Below, piece by piece: positions 25,667 to 35,027 of a stretch of 64,000 bases of DNA. Within the stretch, counting starts at the first letter, position 1, and the number at the start of each line of letters is the position of its first letter. Position numbers and translations under genes: made by a program. Origin of the DNA: Balneolales bacterium (GTDB lineage: Bacteria > Bacteroidota > Rhodothermia > Balneolales > Natronogracilivirgulaceae); contig SLNO01000050.1 in the NCBI GenBank assembly GCA_007132975.1, positions 1 to 64,000 of the forward strand. Reading direction: 5' to 3'. The notes beneath the pieces are model-generated. The model searched no databases, was not told where the DNA came from, and saw only the letters and a program-made list of their open reading frames with translations.

Positions 25667-27595
25667 ATGAACGCAAACTCAAGCTACCTTTCCATCCGAA
25701 TTATTGCAGCCTTCACCGTCGCACTGGTCTTCCTGTTTGTTTCTGGTGGATGGACGGGCTCTGCGGCCATATCTAAAGGTGACGTGCCCGACCAAGTTTT
25801 GACTGATCAGGACAGCATTTCTAATGACGATCTGTTCGACAAGGCGCTCGGCTTCTACAGGGAGGCCCGCTATGACTCGGCGGCGCTGCTTTTCTCCCGG
25901 ATCGACACCCCGGAAGCCCGGCTTTTGGCAGGCAACAGCTTTTTTGCGATCAGCAACTATCCGCTGGCACGCAACAGCCTGCGCAAACTGACGCGAAGCG
26001 ACGATCCGCGCCTTTATGACGAGGCTCGCTATACACTGGCGCTCACGTTGTTCCAGACACGCCAGTTCGGCAGCAGCCTTGACCTGCTCTTCAACCTGAA
26101 ATCGCGTCCCGCCTATCAGAACCTGCATCGCGATGCTGACCGCATGTATCAGCAGATCATGGGATACATGACAACCGAGCAGCGCAAACTGGCTTTCCAT
26201 CAGAGTGATAATCCCAGGGTGCAGCTCGATCTGCTCCGCTTTGGCCTCGACCATATGGGGCGCGCCGAAGCCCGTCAGCTTTTTGACGCCCTCTATCCCT
26301 TTTTCGAAGCAACGGTGGACACCAACATCCTGGCTGCGGTAAACCGGCGCATTCAGAGCCTGCCAACACGCAGCGGCAGCGCGTTCGGTCAAGCCCCGGC
26401 CGGCATCGTTTACAACATCGGCGTGCTTCTGCCGGCGGCCGAAACCGGTTCACGCGAATGGCAGGTCTCCCGTTCCCTTTACAACGGATATTTGCTTGCA
26501 GCCGAAGAGTTCAACCGGGCCCAGAACGACAAACGCATCCGACTGCTCCACATGGAGACCTCGGACACCTCGCTGACGCTGGAGGCCGCAATGGCCCGGC
26601 TGGCCTGGCAGCACCACGCCGATGCCGTGATCGGTCCCCTTTTCTCTGACGACGCCTATCGTATCCGCGAGCTGGCCGAGTACTACCAGATACCGGTGAT
26701 CCCGCCGCTGGCCAATGCCGACACCATCAATATCAGCAACCCCTTCCTGTACCAGATCAACCCGACATTTGAAGCGCGCGGACGTGCCATGGCCAATTTT
26801 GCCGTCCGGCAGCTTAAACTGGACACCCTGGCGGTCATTACCCAGAGCAACCAGCCGGTGGCGCGTGAGGCCCGCGAGTTCCGCAATGAAGCCGAACGTC
26901 TCGGCGCAACCGTCATCCACTATTTCAGTGAGGATTTCGAAGCACGCGCATTCGAGGTCGGCCACATTACCCCGCTGTTTGCAGGAAACCGCCGTCTTGT
27001 GGAGCGGTATTTTGACGATGAGGACTTTGAACTCACCCCCATAAAGGGCCTCTACATCTCCGTTACAGGTGGTGGCGCTGAACAGCTGGTCGACCTGATC
27101 CTCAACGACCTCCAGGCCTTCCGCAGCGATGCCGTAATCCTCGGCAATGAGGAGATGGCACACATCGACCTCGGCGATGCCCGCCGCCGTCAGTTTGACA
27201 TCTATTACAGCAGTTTCTTCCACCGTGATGACGACAACAGGGACACCTACCACTTCCGGAACAATTACCAGTCACTGGCAGGTTACCGTCCCGACAACTT
27301 CGCGCATCTTGGATACGATGTGGCCACTTTCCTGTTCCGCTCCATTGGCGATCTTCAGAACCCGGCACGCATCAAGCAGAAGCTGCGCACCCGCCCCAGG
27401 TACGATGGCGTGATCACCAGCATCGATTTCCGCGGCACCCACATCAATCAGCACCTGCATTTCCTGCATATCGAGCGCGATGGCACCGTACTGTTCGAGT
27501 TTGCCGAGGAGGAGTTGGATTTCGACGAGATGGATGCGGACGAGTCCGAAACCGAGGCAGGGATTGAGTTGGGGGTGGATGTGGATACGGACTAA
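25667..27595 (+). CDS. TPR-like plus periplasmic ligand-binding (Peripla_BP_6) fusion protein
   Basis: A Sec signal peptide (to about residue 33) is followed by a helical repeat region of TPR type at about 45-230 (DKALGFYREARYDSAALLFS, ARNSLRKLTRSDDPRLYDEARYTLALTLFQTRQF). From about 245, YNIGVLLPAAETGSREWQVS and AVIGPLFSDDAYRIRELAEYYQIPVIPPLANAD show a LivJ/LppC-like type I periplasmic-binding fold. The last 25 residues are strongly acidic. The same order (TPR then PBP fold) occurs in LpoA, the activator of penicillin-binding protein 1A, so a cell-wall or sensory role is possible. No ABC transporter genes are adjacent. Confidence 0.75.
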   Translation: MNANSSYLSIRIIAAFTVALVFLFVSGGWTGSAAISKGDVPDQVLTDQDSISNDDLFDKALGFYREARYDSAALLFSRIDTPEARLLAGNSFFAISNYPLARNSLRKLTRSDDPRLYDEARYTLALTLFQTRQFGSSLDLLFNLKSRPAYQNLHRDADRMYQQIMGYMTTEQRKLAFHQSDNPRVQLDLLRFGLDHMGRAEARQLFDALYPFFEATVDTNILAAVNRRIQSLPTRSGSAFGQAPAGIVYNIGVLLPAAETGSREWQVSRSLYNGYLLAAEEFNRAQNDKRIRLLHMETSDTSLTLEAAMARLAWQHHADAVIGPLFSDDAYRIRELAEYYQIPVIPPLANADTINISNPFLYQINPTFEARGRAMANFAVRQLKLDTLAVITQSNQPVAREAREFRNEAERLGATVIHYFSEDFEARAFEVGHITPLFAGNRRLVERYFDDEDFELTPIKGLYISVTGGGAEQLVDLILNDLQAFRSDAVILGNEEMAHIDLGDARRRQFDIYYSSFFHRDDDNRDTYHFRNNYQSLAGYRPDNFAHLGYDVATFLFRSIGDLQNPARIKQKLRTRPRYDGVITSIDFRGTHINQHLHFLHIERDGTVLFEFAEEELDFDEMDADESETEAGIELGVDVDTD

Positions 27596-27669
27596 CGGGA
27601 GCAGGACCTGAAACGCCGGTAAATCACACTGATCCAACGGTAAACAGGACTGTTCCGCACTGCGCCTGC

Positions 27670-28260
27670 CTATTTTCGTTTGAGCGGCAGCCTTGAGAAC
27701 AGCCCCAGGTTCTTCTGAGGAAAGAATCCTTCATTGACCGATCGCACATCCTCAACAGATATGAATGCCTTGGGCATCTTTTCTCTGATGACCTGGATCA
27801 AGCGAGGGAGATCCTTGCGCTTGATGACGCTCAGGATCAGCCGTACCTGTCCGCTTACACCGCTGGCCGATATCGATGTGACCCCGAAGTCATTCTCCTT
27901 GAGATACTCGATGAGTTCGGTGGCATCCTCGGCGGTAATGGTGCGAACCACCTGCAGCCCCATGGCCAGCTTGCCTTCCAGATAGATCCCCATATAGTTG
28001 CCGGCCGCAAATCCCGCGGCGTAGGCAATGTAAAGTACCGGGTTGGTAAGGTGCTGGAAAATCTGCCCGACGGCCAGGAGCCAGATGAGCGCCTCTACAA
28101 AACCGATGGCAGGCGCCAGCAGTCTCATACTGCGGGATACGAATATGATACGCAGTGTGCCCAGCGTAACATCCACCACACGGGCGGCAAAGATCATGAG
28201 CGGAAGGATCAGGTAGTTGAACCAGTCGACATCAGCTGAAATGAACTCAAGGAGTGCCAT
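27670..28260 (-). CDS. DUF5698/DUF2179 (UPF0316-type) membrane protein
   Basis: The first half has about three transmembrane helices (YLILPLMIFAARVVDVTLGT, APAIGFVEALIWLLAVGQIF, IAYAAGFAAGNYMGIYLEG), the second a soluble DUF2179-like domain (VVRTITAEDATELIEYLKEN...GVSGQVRLILSVIKRKDLPRLIQVIRE). This matches the UPF0316 family, whose role is not established. It is convergent with the upstream binding-protein gene and precedes no obvious partner. Family assignment is good; function is open. Confidence 0.85.
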   Translation of the reverse strand: MALLEFISADVDWFNYLILPLMIFAARVVDVTLGTLRIIFVSRSMRLLAPAIGFVEALIWLLAVGQIFQHLTNPVLYIAYAAGFAAGNYMGIYLEGKLAMGLQVVRTITAEDATELIEYLKENDFGVTSISASGVSGQVRLILSVIKRKDLPRLIQVIREKMPKAFISVEDVRSVNEGFFPQKNLGLFSRLPLKRK

Positions 28261-28440
28261 TTTTCACCAACCAAATAGATTATAATTACAGTGTCCCAAA
28301 ATTATCCTTAATTCTTGAAGGAATTGCGAATTTACCAGACAGAGAAGAAATAATTGTTGCGATATCCGATGCTTCCATGCCGCAGACCGACCCTCAGCCT
28401 TTCCAATAATCCACGTTGCTTCTCAACAGCGCACCGATGT

Positions 28441-29553
28441 TTACGGATTGCTGCTGTCCCCGGTTTCATTCTGCTGCGAACTCTGGCGCAATGCCTCCTC
28501 CCTTTCCATTTCAGCACGGATGCGACGCTGCTCCCTGAGCCAGTCGGTCCACTCCCTGCTCTTCCGCCGATGCTCGGCATAAGTCCTCGAAAAGGCATGT
28601 CTGCCGTCCGGCGTCGCCACCATGTACATATAGTTGTGGTCTTCGGGAAAAAGAGCCGCACGAATGGATGAAAGGGACGGATTGTTTATTGGTCCGGGCG
28701 GAAGGCCGTGGATCCAGTACGTGTTGTACGGGTGATCGATGCGGTAGTCGGCAAATACCAGCCGGCTGCGCTCGCCTTTGGCGTAGTTGACGGTGGGATC
28801 GGCCTGCAGGCGCCAGCGGCGGTTCAGGCGGTTCCAGTACAGACCGCTGATAGCCGGTTTTTCATCATCAAACCGTGCTTCCCATTCAATGATGGATGCG
28901 AGCGTGGTGATCTCATCCACAGAACGTCCCAGCTCCTGCATCCGGGCGGCATACGGCTGTGTGACCCGCGCGTCAAACTCCGAAAGCAGCCGCTCGATCA
29001 GACGGTGCGGAGAGGACGTCCAGAACACCTCATAGGAATCCGGGAGGATGCGGCCATAGAGCTGGTGCGCCTCGATACCGTGCCGGTTGAGCAGGCTGGT
29101 GTCACGCATGGCCTCGGCAAGTTCATCGGCTTCAAATTGCATTTGGGCGGCAATGCGCTGTTTCAGTGCCTCCTTGCTTGCACCCGGCGGTATACGGATC
29201 ATCATTGGGTCCTGGAGCCCCAGCGCCAGTTTGGAGAAGAAGTCCGGATATCCCACCGGATCGCTGAACTCATACCGCCCCTGGTTGAAACGCCTCCACC
29301 CCAGAATGCCCGAAGCCCATCGCAGCTCGTCAGGATTGAAATCAAAACCGTGCTCCTCCATAAGTGCCGCAAGTTCATCGAGGCCAATGGTCTCGTGGAT
29401 CAGCAGGACCGTTCCAGGGGGTGCGGTGATCGCAGAATCGCCTTCAAGCCGCCATGTCCTGGAAACATAGACCAAAAGAAACGATAAGAGCAGCACCAAA
29501 GCGGCGATGCCCCACTCTTTTATTCGCAAGTGGTTGATATTGCTGATACTCAT
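28441..29553 (-). CDS. mltG: Endolytic murein transglycosylase MltG (YceG-like)
   Basis: It cuts nascent peptidoglycan strands and so helps set glycan-chain length. One N-terminal membrane anchor (WGIAALVLLLSFLLVYVSR) is followed by a LysM-like subdomain and the YceG catalytic domain: ARILPDSYEVFW-like region (YGRILPDSYEVFW), LASIIEWEAR with the catalytic Glu, WRLQADPTVNYA, and the final HPYNTYWIHGLPPGPINNPSLSSIRAAL. The C-terminal tail is charged. At 370 residues it is a normal length. It is the last gene of a minus-strand run from 33.3 kb. Confidence 0.95.
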   Translation of the reverse strand: MSISNINHLRIKEWGIAALVLLLSFLLVYVSRTWRLEGDSAITAPPGTVLLIHETIGLDELAALMEEHGFDFNPDELRWASGILGWRRFNQGRYEFSDPVGYPDFFSKLALGLQDPMMIRIPPGASKEALKQRIAAQMQFEADELAEAMRDTSLLNRHGIEAHQLYGRILPDSYEVFWTSSPHRLIERLLSEFDARVTQPYAARMQELGRSVDEITTLASIIEWEARFDDEKPAISGLYWNRLNRRWRLQADPTVNYAKGERSRLVFADYRIDHPYNTYWIHGLPPGPINNPSLSSIRAALFPEDHNYMYMVATPDGRHAFSRTYAEHRRKSREWTDWLREQRRIRAEMEREEALRQSSQQNETGDSSNP

Positions 29554-29580
29554 GTATTGTAAGGGGAGGTAAAGCCGTAG

Positions 29581-30045
29581 TTAGTACACTTCGATGATTT
29601 CCTTGTCCTTTTTTCTCGACTGGAAAAGGGCGACGATGGAGGTAATGCCATAAAGCAGCAGGAACGCCGCCACGATGAACGAGATGATATCGGGAAAGGC
29701 CAGCAGCATCCCCGCCGCCAGCAGCGGGATCAGAGCAAGGCCAAAACCGCCGCTAAGCAGCGACCCTAGTCCTATCACCAGAAGAAAAAAAGCAAAGAAG
29801 TAGGGTATGAACGATGGATAGATGAAAATGAATACGCCGGTAACGATTGCGGCGGCCACAAGGAATGACGGAGCCCGGAATACCAGGGACATGATGCCGG
29901 TGGCAATCAGGTAACTCCCGAGGATGTAGTAGAGGGCATCGGGCCAGAGCAGGATCAGGATGCCGGTCAGAATGGCCAGAATGGAATGGAACACCCGGCG
30001 CTTTCCCGGGTTGTTGTTCATGATAACATGTATGTGAGTGGCCAT
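29581..30045 (-). CDS. HdeD/DUF308-like small membrane protein
   Basis: A 154-residue protein with five to six closely packed hydrophobic helices (FHSILAILTGILILLWPDALYYILG, FLVAAAIVTGVFIFIYPSFI, and so on) in the pattern of HdeD/DUF308 proteins. It ends in a charged tail RKKDKEIIEVY. A downstream ATG at codon 9 could be the start. It is placed 27 bp before mltG on the same strand. HdeD is linked to acid resistance in E. coli, but the fold is widespread and no role can be claimed here. Confidence 0.7.
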   Translation of the reverse strand: MATHIHVIMNNNPGKRRVFHSILAILTGILILLWPDALYYILGSYLIATGIMSLVFRAPSFLVAAAIVTGVFIFIYPSFIPYFFAFFLLVIGLGSLLSGGFGLALIPLLAAGMLLAFPDIISFIVAAFLLLYGITSIVALFQSRKKDKEIIEVY

Positions 30046-30106
30046 TGTTGAGTTGCCTTCGATCTGGTTCCTTTGGCTATCCGTTTTCCTTGGCGATCCT
30101 GTTCCT

Positions 30107-31051
30107 TCAGGGAGTCAAACTCCAAAAATACAAAGAACTGCCTGTCAATAGAAACACCCGGTTGCTGTCGCCGGCCACATCGTACAACGGACCCGCGACC
30201 CCTTCGGGTTTGAGGTTGCCGATGTGCTCTCCCGACATGCTGAAAAGGTGGGCGACGCCCCCGGAAAGTACCCAAATGACATTGTCGATGATGCGCACGC
30301 GTGAGAGTTCTGGAAACGTACCGATGGCGGCCAGTTTCCTGCCGGTATCCGTGAGCACAATAAGCTTGCCGCTTCCCGGATCGGATATGAAAAGGGATTC
30401 GCTATGGTAGACCAGCCGCCCGGGGGTATCCAAGTCGCCAAGCTCCAAATGCTGCAAAAAGGCCCCGTTGGCATTGAAATGGTAGACACGCCGCTGGCCT
30501 CCATCCAAAATGAAGAGTTCCCCGAATTCATTTGCGGTTACGTCTGATGGATGGAAATCGGAGGCGCCGGGAGCCCACGAAGGGACCGAGACGCTGCGCA
30601 TGTACGTCAGATCCTCATCCAGCAGGATCACGTCACCGGATCCCCGGCTGACCACTGCCGTGTACGTGTCCATGACTATTGCCAATCCATCAGGGATCTC
30701 GAGACCTGGCACCAGCGCATCCGGAGTTACTGTGGCGCTGTCAACCCGGAAAGTGTAGAGATTGCCGGAACCTGCATCGGTGATGAAGAGGGCTCCATCT
30801 GACCGGAAATCGGCCGAGCGGGCATCCTGAAATTCCCACTGGAGCTGCCGTGAAGGCACCAGCAGCGTGTCGAACGCATCCACACGCTCTGCGACTGCAA
30901 ACGTATCGGCATGTGGCAACGTGTACCGGGAGGATTGCGCTGCTGCTTGCTGACCGTGCAATCCTTTTGCGGATGTGGCCAAAAAATCAGTGGCGGCTGG
31001 CGTTAACAAAAACGCGGCCAACAAAATGACGACAAGTCTGATCACTCCCAT
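30107..31051 (-). CDS. Secreted NHL/beta-propeller-like protein
   Basis: Signal peptide MGVIRLVVILLAAFLLTPAATDFL, then repeated four-strand units with the look of an NHL-type propeller: ADFRSDGALFITDAGSGNLYTF, SDVTANEFGELFILDGGQRRVYHFNANGAFL, RLVYHSESLFISDPGSGKLIVL, and SNRVFLLTGSSLYFWS. It overlaps the upstream Ig-like lipoprotein gene by ten bases and so belongs to its operon. Such propellers bind proteins or ligands; no specific function is visible. Confidence 0.7.
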   Translation of the reverse strand: MGVIRLVVILLAAFLLTPAATDFLATSAKGLHGQQAAAQSSRYTLPHADTFAVAERVDAFDTLLVPSRQLQWEFQDARSADFRSDGALFITDAGSGNLYTFRVDSATVTPDALVPGLEIPDGLAIVMDTYTAVVSRGSGDVILLDEDLTYMRSVSVPSWAPGASDFHPSDVTANEFGELFILDGGQRRVYHFNANGAFLQHLELGDLDTPGRLVYHSESLFISDPGSGKLIVLTDTGRKLAAIGTFPELSRVRIIDNVIWVLSGGVAHLFSMSGEHIGNLKPEGVAGPLYDVAGDSNRVFLLTGSSLYFWSLTP

Positions 31052-32676
31052 TCCACATAGACCTGGCCGGTCAGCCCCCGCTCAACCGGCACGTTTCTCT
31101 GGATAAAATAGTGGGCCGGCGCCCGGAACGGGTCCACCCTTCCCGGATCCCATTCCCGTGTGCCCTCACGCAGTTCGTACACAATGAGCACATAACGCCC
31201 GGAGGGTACTCCCGTGAATTCCGTTTCACCCTGAAAAACCCGATCGCGGATGGTCTCACCCTGCTGGTCGATCAGCCGGGAGCGGTATTGGGTTGTGTCG
31301 GTGCGCGGCGATTCCACCAAGACCTCAATGCCACCCAATTCATCCTCGAACAGTATCCGGGGCTGTATGGTCACGTGCTCCATGCGGTTCTCGTCCCACA
31401 CACGTATTTCGTAATTTTCTCCGCGCTGCCATTCGCCATCCGGGCTTACCAGCAGGAAATTGTCGCGCACCCTGGCGTACGGCCACGGTTCGTGAACCAG
31501 CTCACTTTCCACAAGGATAAGCGAATCCAGCACCATCGGGGAATCATCAAGCAGTTTGGCATATCGGATTACAATCGGCTCATCGGGAGCCACGCCGAGA
31601 TAGCTCTCATTCGAAATGTAGCGCGCCCATGTGGTATCAGGTTCATCGGAGCCGGGAAACGGGTCGATGTCGAATTCGGCAGGATTTCCGGCGGCGTCGG
31701 TGATACCGGTCAGCTCCAGATGGTAGACCGCGCCGTCGGGAAGCGGGTCGCGCGCCTCGGCAAAAAGGATGTTGGAATTCTGTGTGTCCACGAACAAGGG
31801 CACCGCTTCCGTCGCCCGGGTGCGATCTTCATGGAATACGGTGATGGCGGCATCCTCACCGATCACCACCCCTTCATTGAATCGGAGCCGCAGCCGCACT
31901 TCCGAGAGCATGCCGACGGCCTCGAGTACGGGCGCCGTGGTATCGGCCCGGATGATGAACACCCTGCCCAGATCCGCCTCCCCGCCCCTGTCAAGCACCA
32001 GGGTATCGGTCGAAAACGGCTGCGCCGCTTCACGTTCACGGTCCCAGCGCCGGTTGCGGTTGCGGTCGTCCAGCCAGAAGGCCTTGTACTTGCCCTCTCG
32101 CAGGTACTGGAACTGAACCACACCGGCGGTGTCCGACTCGCCCACGTAATTGGCACCGACGGACAGATCCACCGGATAGCGATACAGCACAATGCGCTCC
32201 CCTTCGCGGCCCCTGCCGGTTTTGGCATCACGCACGCGCGCGCTTATGCGCCCTTCGTCGATATCAGGACCTGTGGATACGGCCAGCTGGAATGGCGAGG
32301 GGATGCGGTTGTTACGCGTATCGGCCAGATCGGTCCCGAGAGTGAAGATGATGGTGGTGGTATCGGGCAGCGGATCCTCGAAACGGACGGTGGCCGTGCG
32401 CCGGCGCCAGCTGATGTCGTAGCGTATGTTCAGGTCGGGCTCCATCTGGAACGCAGTCTGAAAGCTGTTGCGGTTTATGTATTTGGAGAAGTGGAACCGG
32501 ATTCGGTCCCCGTCGAACATGGTGGTGCCCGTGGCGGGTTCGGTCAGCTCAATCTCCGGGGGGGTGCGGTCGGCCGGTCCGCCGGTCGGCTGCGTGGGCG
32601 TAGCGCACTGGTACACCAGGATCATCAGGATCAGCACGGCGGCAAATGGTGCCCAGCGGGAAATATTCGAATGCAT
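31042..32676 (-). CDS. Lipoprotein with Ig-like (Big_5) domains
   Basis: A lipoprotein signal (FAAVLILMILVYQCATPTQPTGGPADRTPPEI) is followed by a Big_5-like domain (ATGTTMFDGDRIRFHFSKYINRNSF and FTLGTDLADTRNNRIPSPFQLAVSTG), a carboxypeptidase-regulatory-like segment (VVQFQYLREGKYKAFWLDDRNRNRRWD) and further beta-rich repeats. The motif GGPxDxTPP after the lipid cysteine is common in Bacteroidota surface lipoproteins of this type. It starts one base inside the stop of the upstream gene (TGATG), so translation is coupled. The antisense 530-residue ORF is a shadow. Confidence 0.8.
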   Translation of the reverse strand: MHSNISRWAPFAAVLILMILVYQCATPTQPTGGPADRTPPEIELTEPATGTTMFDGDRIRFHFSKYINRNSFQTAFQMEPDLNIRYDISWRRRTATVRFEDPLPDTTTIIFTLGTDLADTRNNRIPSPFQLAVSTGPDIDEGRISARVRDAKTGRGREGERIVLYRYPVDLSVGANYVGESDTAGVVQFQYLREGKYKAFWLDDRNRNRRWDREREAAQPFSTDTLVLDRGGEADLGRVFIIRADTTAPVLEAVGMLSEVRLRLRFNEGVVIGEDAAITVFHEDRTRATEAVPLFVDTQNSNILFAEARDPLPDGAVYHLELTGITDAAGNPAEFDIDPFPGSDEPDTTWARYISNESYLGVAPDEPIVIRYAKLLDDSPMVLDSLILVESELVHEPWPYARVRDNFLLVSPDGEWQRGENYEIRVWDENRMEHVTIQPRILFEDELGGIEVLVESPRTDTTQYRSRLIDQQGETIRDRVFQGETEFTGVPSGRYVLIVYELREGTREWDPGRVDPFRAPAHYFIQRNVPVERGLTGQVYVEWE

Positions 32677-33344
32677 CAGCTGCGGACGTTGTATAGCAGA
32701 TAAATGGTAACGGCAATGGCCCCTGTGATCACGGCCGGCTCGGCAACTCGCCGGATGAAAGAGCGCCGGCCTCTCTCCCTGGTTTGCTGAAACGCGGCCG
32801 GCGGCCAGGTGCCACTTGCCTGCGTGACCAGGTCCGAGGGGATCTCGTCTTCACGGGAAAACGAAGAATCCCACGTCTTTTGTATCTCCCTGCCCTCATC
32901 CAGCCATGAAAAGTAGAGTTTGGAGGTCAGGGTCCGCCGGCTCACACCACCGCGCAGCTCTTCGAGCACATTTTCGGGTTCCCATTGAATTCGTATCGCA
33001 TGGCTGCCCTCAGGATCCGCCGCCACCCTGATCCCGCCAGAGATAAGACCCTGGTGGATGCGCGCCCGGACACCCGGCGGCACGGCCATGTCAAGATGCA
33101 GCGGTTGGGGGATCGCCTCCGTACCGGGTCCGGCCGGACGCACGGCACCGTCCGCATCCACCCATTCCAGGATAATCCGCACCGTCTCGTCAGCGGCGAT
33201 CGCCTCGTTGGGGACAACCTCCTGCGCTCCTGCCGATGCGGCTTCCATTACGGATGCGGTTGCCGTCACGCCCTTGCCCGCCGTCTGCACTGCCAGTGCT
33301 AAAACCAGTACATATACTTTCAATATCAATGATTTACATATCAT
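32676..33344 (-). CDS. Exported protein with C-terminal membrane anchor, unknown function
   Basis: I do not recognise this 222-residue protein. It has an N-terminal signal segment (MICKSLILKVYVLVLALAVQTA), a beta-rich middle (MAVPPGVRARIHQGLISGGIRV...SKLYFSWLDEGREIQKTW) and ends with a single hydrophobic helix AVITGAIAVTIYLLYNVRS preceded by arginines. It is the first gene of a coupled three-gene set with an Ig-like lipoprotein and a propeller protein, so a shared envelope role is likely. The C-terminal helix is not a convincing PEP-CTERM-type sorting signal because the basic cluster precedes the helix. Confidence 0.65.
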   Translation of the reverse strand: MICKSLILKVYVLVLALAVQTAGKGVTATASVMEAASAGAQEVVPNEAIAADETVRIILEWVDADGAVRPAGPGTEAIPQPLHLDMAVPPGVRARIHQGLISGGIRVAADPEGSHAIRIQWEPENVLEELRGGVSRRTLTSKLYFSWLDEGREIQKTWDSSFSREDEIPSDLVTQASGTWPPAAFQQTRERGRRSFIRRVAEPAVITGAIAVTIYLLYNVRS

Positions 33345-33503
33345 GTCACGATTTCTTCGGAATCTTTTCGAAAACTTTTACAATATAGGCCAAGATGTTT
33401 TGAATTACGAACGTCCCGGCATATGTTACAGGGGATGAACCGAAACTGCAAAAAAGCTTTCATATGGCCCTGGCGGCATATGAATCATCTGTGACCGGCT
33501 CCC

Positions 33504-34925
33504 ATGAGTTTGCATGAAATTCCGACCCCGGCGACCTACACCGACCTGTACCAGCTCACCATGAGCCAGGGGTATTTCCGGACCGGGATGTACGGGAAGC
33601 GCGCCAGTTTTGATTTTTTCTTCCGGAAAGCACCATTTTCCGGCCAATTCGTGATTTTTGCAGGTCTGGACGATCTCCTTTCCGTGCTGGAACATTACCG
33701 CTTCAACGATGATGAGATTGCCTGGCTGCGGGAAAAGGGATTTGAGGATGCGTTTTGCGATAAGCTCGCCGGTTTTCGCTTTGATGGCAGCATCCGGTCG
33801 GTTCGCGAGGGCGAGGTGGTCTTCCCGGGCGAGCCGGTACTCACGGTAACGGGGTCATTGATCTCCTGCCAGCTGGTGGAAACCCTTCTGCTGAACATCC
33901 TCAACTTCCAGTCGCTCATCGCCACCAAGGCACGCCGGCTCCGTCTTGTTGCCGGGGAACGCAAACTGGTGGATTTCGGGCTGCGCCGGGCGCAGGGGGC
34001 CGGATCCGTGGCCGCCAGCCGAGCCGCCGCCATCGGGGGTTTTGACGCCACATCGAACGTATTGGCCGGTAAACGGTACGGCATTCCCGTGTCCGGCACC
34101 ATGGCCCACTCGTGGATCCAGTGTTTCGGCGACGAGCTGGAGGCGTTCCGTACCTATGCGAGGCTCTACCCTGATTCCTCCATTCTGCTGGTGGACACCT
34201 ACGACACGATCGGCTCCGGACTGCCGAATGCCATTACCGTTGCCAGAGAGCTTGAGCAGCAGGGACACCGCCTGGTGGGCATCCGCCTGGACAGCGGCAA
34301 TCCGCTTACCCTGTCGAGAAAGGCGCGCGCCATGCTAGACGACGCCGACCTGGATTATGTTGCCATCGCCGTATCGGACCAGCTCGACGAAGAGCGAATA
34401 GCCGGGCTTCTCGAAAAAAACGCGCCCATTGATGTTTTTGGCGTCGGGACACGGCTTGTGACCGGCTACCCTGACGCGGCGTTGGGCGGCGTCTACAAAA
34501 TGTGCGACCTGGACGGGCAGCCGTCCATGAAACAAACGGATGAAGAGTCCAAGCGAAGCCTTCCGGGATTGAAAGAGATCTACAGAGAGTCAGGGGAAAA
34601 CGGCCTTTTTGTAAGGGACGTGATCCGGCTTAACAGCGATGCGGGCGTTTCCAGCTGGCTTGATGCTGCCACCACTGGCTTCGGAGATGCAGCTGCTGAA
34701 GGAGCCAAAACCGGCAAAGGGACTTCATATACATGCATCCGTGAGGTTGTGATGGAAAACGGGAAAGCAGGAAAACGGATTGCCGATGTAGCCGGGATAG
34801 CCCGGTTCAGCGCTTCCAGGGTCGCCAGCCTCCCAGGTTCCGTCCGGCGTCTTGCGCAGCCGGATGCCTACGAGGTCTTGCTTGACAAGCCCTTGATATC
34901 ACTTATGGAGCAGCTAAAACCTTGA
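33504..34925 (+). CDS. pncB: Nicotinate phosphoribosyltransferase
   Basis: It makes nicotinate mononucleotide from nicotinate and PRPP in NAD salvage. TYTDLYQLTMSQGYF at the start, RRAQGAGSVAASRAA, the GTMAHSWIQCF segment with the histidine near residue 202 that is phosphorylated in the family, DTYDT and GIRLDSGNPLTLSRKAR are all visible. At 473 residues it fits the longer bacterial branch. The nicotinamidase gene pncA follows about 100 bp later on the same strand, giving both salvage steps from nicotinamide. Confidence 0.95.
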   Translation: MSLHEIPTPATYTDLYQLTMSQGYFRTGMYGKRASFDFFFRKAPFSGQFVIFAGLDDLLSVLEHYRFNDDEIAWLREKGFEDAFCDKLAGFRFDGSIRSVREGEVVFPGEPVLTVTGSLISCQLVETLLLNILNFQSLIATKARRLRLVAGERKLVDFGLRRAQGAGSVAASRAAAIGGFDATSNVLAGKRYGIPVSGTMAHSWIQCFGDELEAFRTYARLYPDSSILLVDTYDTIGSGLPNAITVARELEQQGHRLVGIRLDSGNPLTLSRKARAMLDDADLDYVAIAVSDQLDEERIAGLLEKNAPIDVFGVGTRLVTGYPDAALGGVYKMCDLDGQPSMKQTDEESKRSLPGLKEIYRESGENGLFVRDVIRLNSDAGVSSWLDAATTGFGDAAAEGAKTGKGTSYTCIREVVMENGKAGKRIADVAGIARFSASRVASLPGSVRRLAQPDAYEVLLDKPLISLMEQLKP

Positions 34926-35027
34926 TTCAATAAGAATTCATCTTTACTATGTATCCTTGCCAAAGCGAATAAAGCACTGATGAGCCTGGATAACAGGATC
35001 TGAATTACGGAACTAATCGAAAAAGTC

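Noticed and set aside
31111-32703. 530-codon plus-strand ORF
   Set aside because: It is antisense to the Ig-like lipoprotein gene, has no recognisable domain or signal, and reflects high GC third positions.
32676-33344. C-terminal helix as an exosortase sorting signal
   Set aside because: The basic residues precede the hydrophobic helix and there is no PEP-like motif with a basic end, so the order is wrong.
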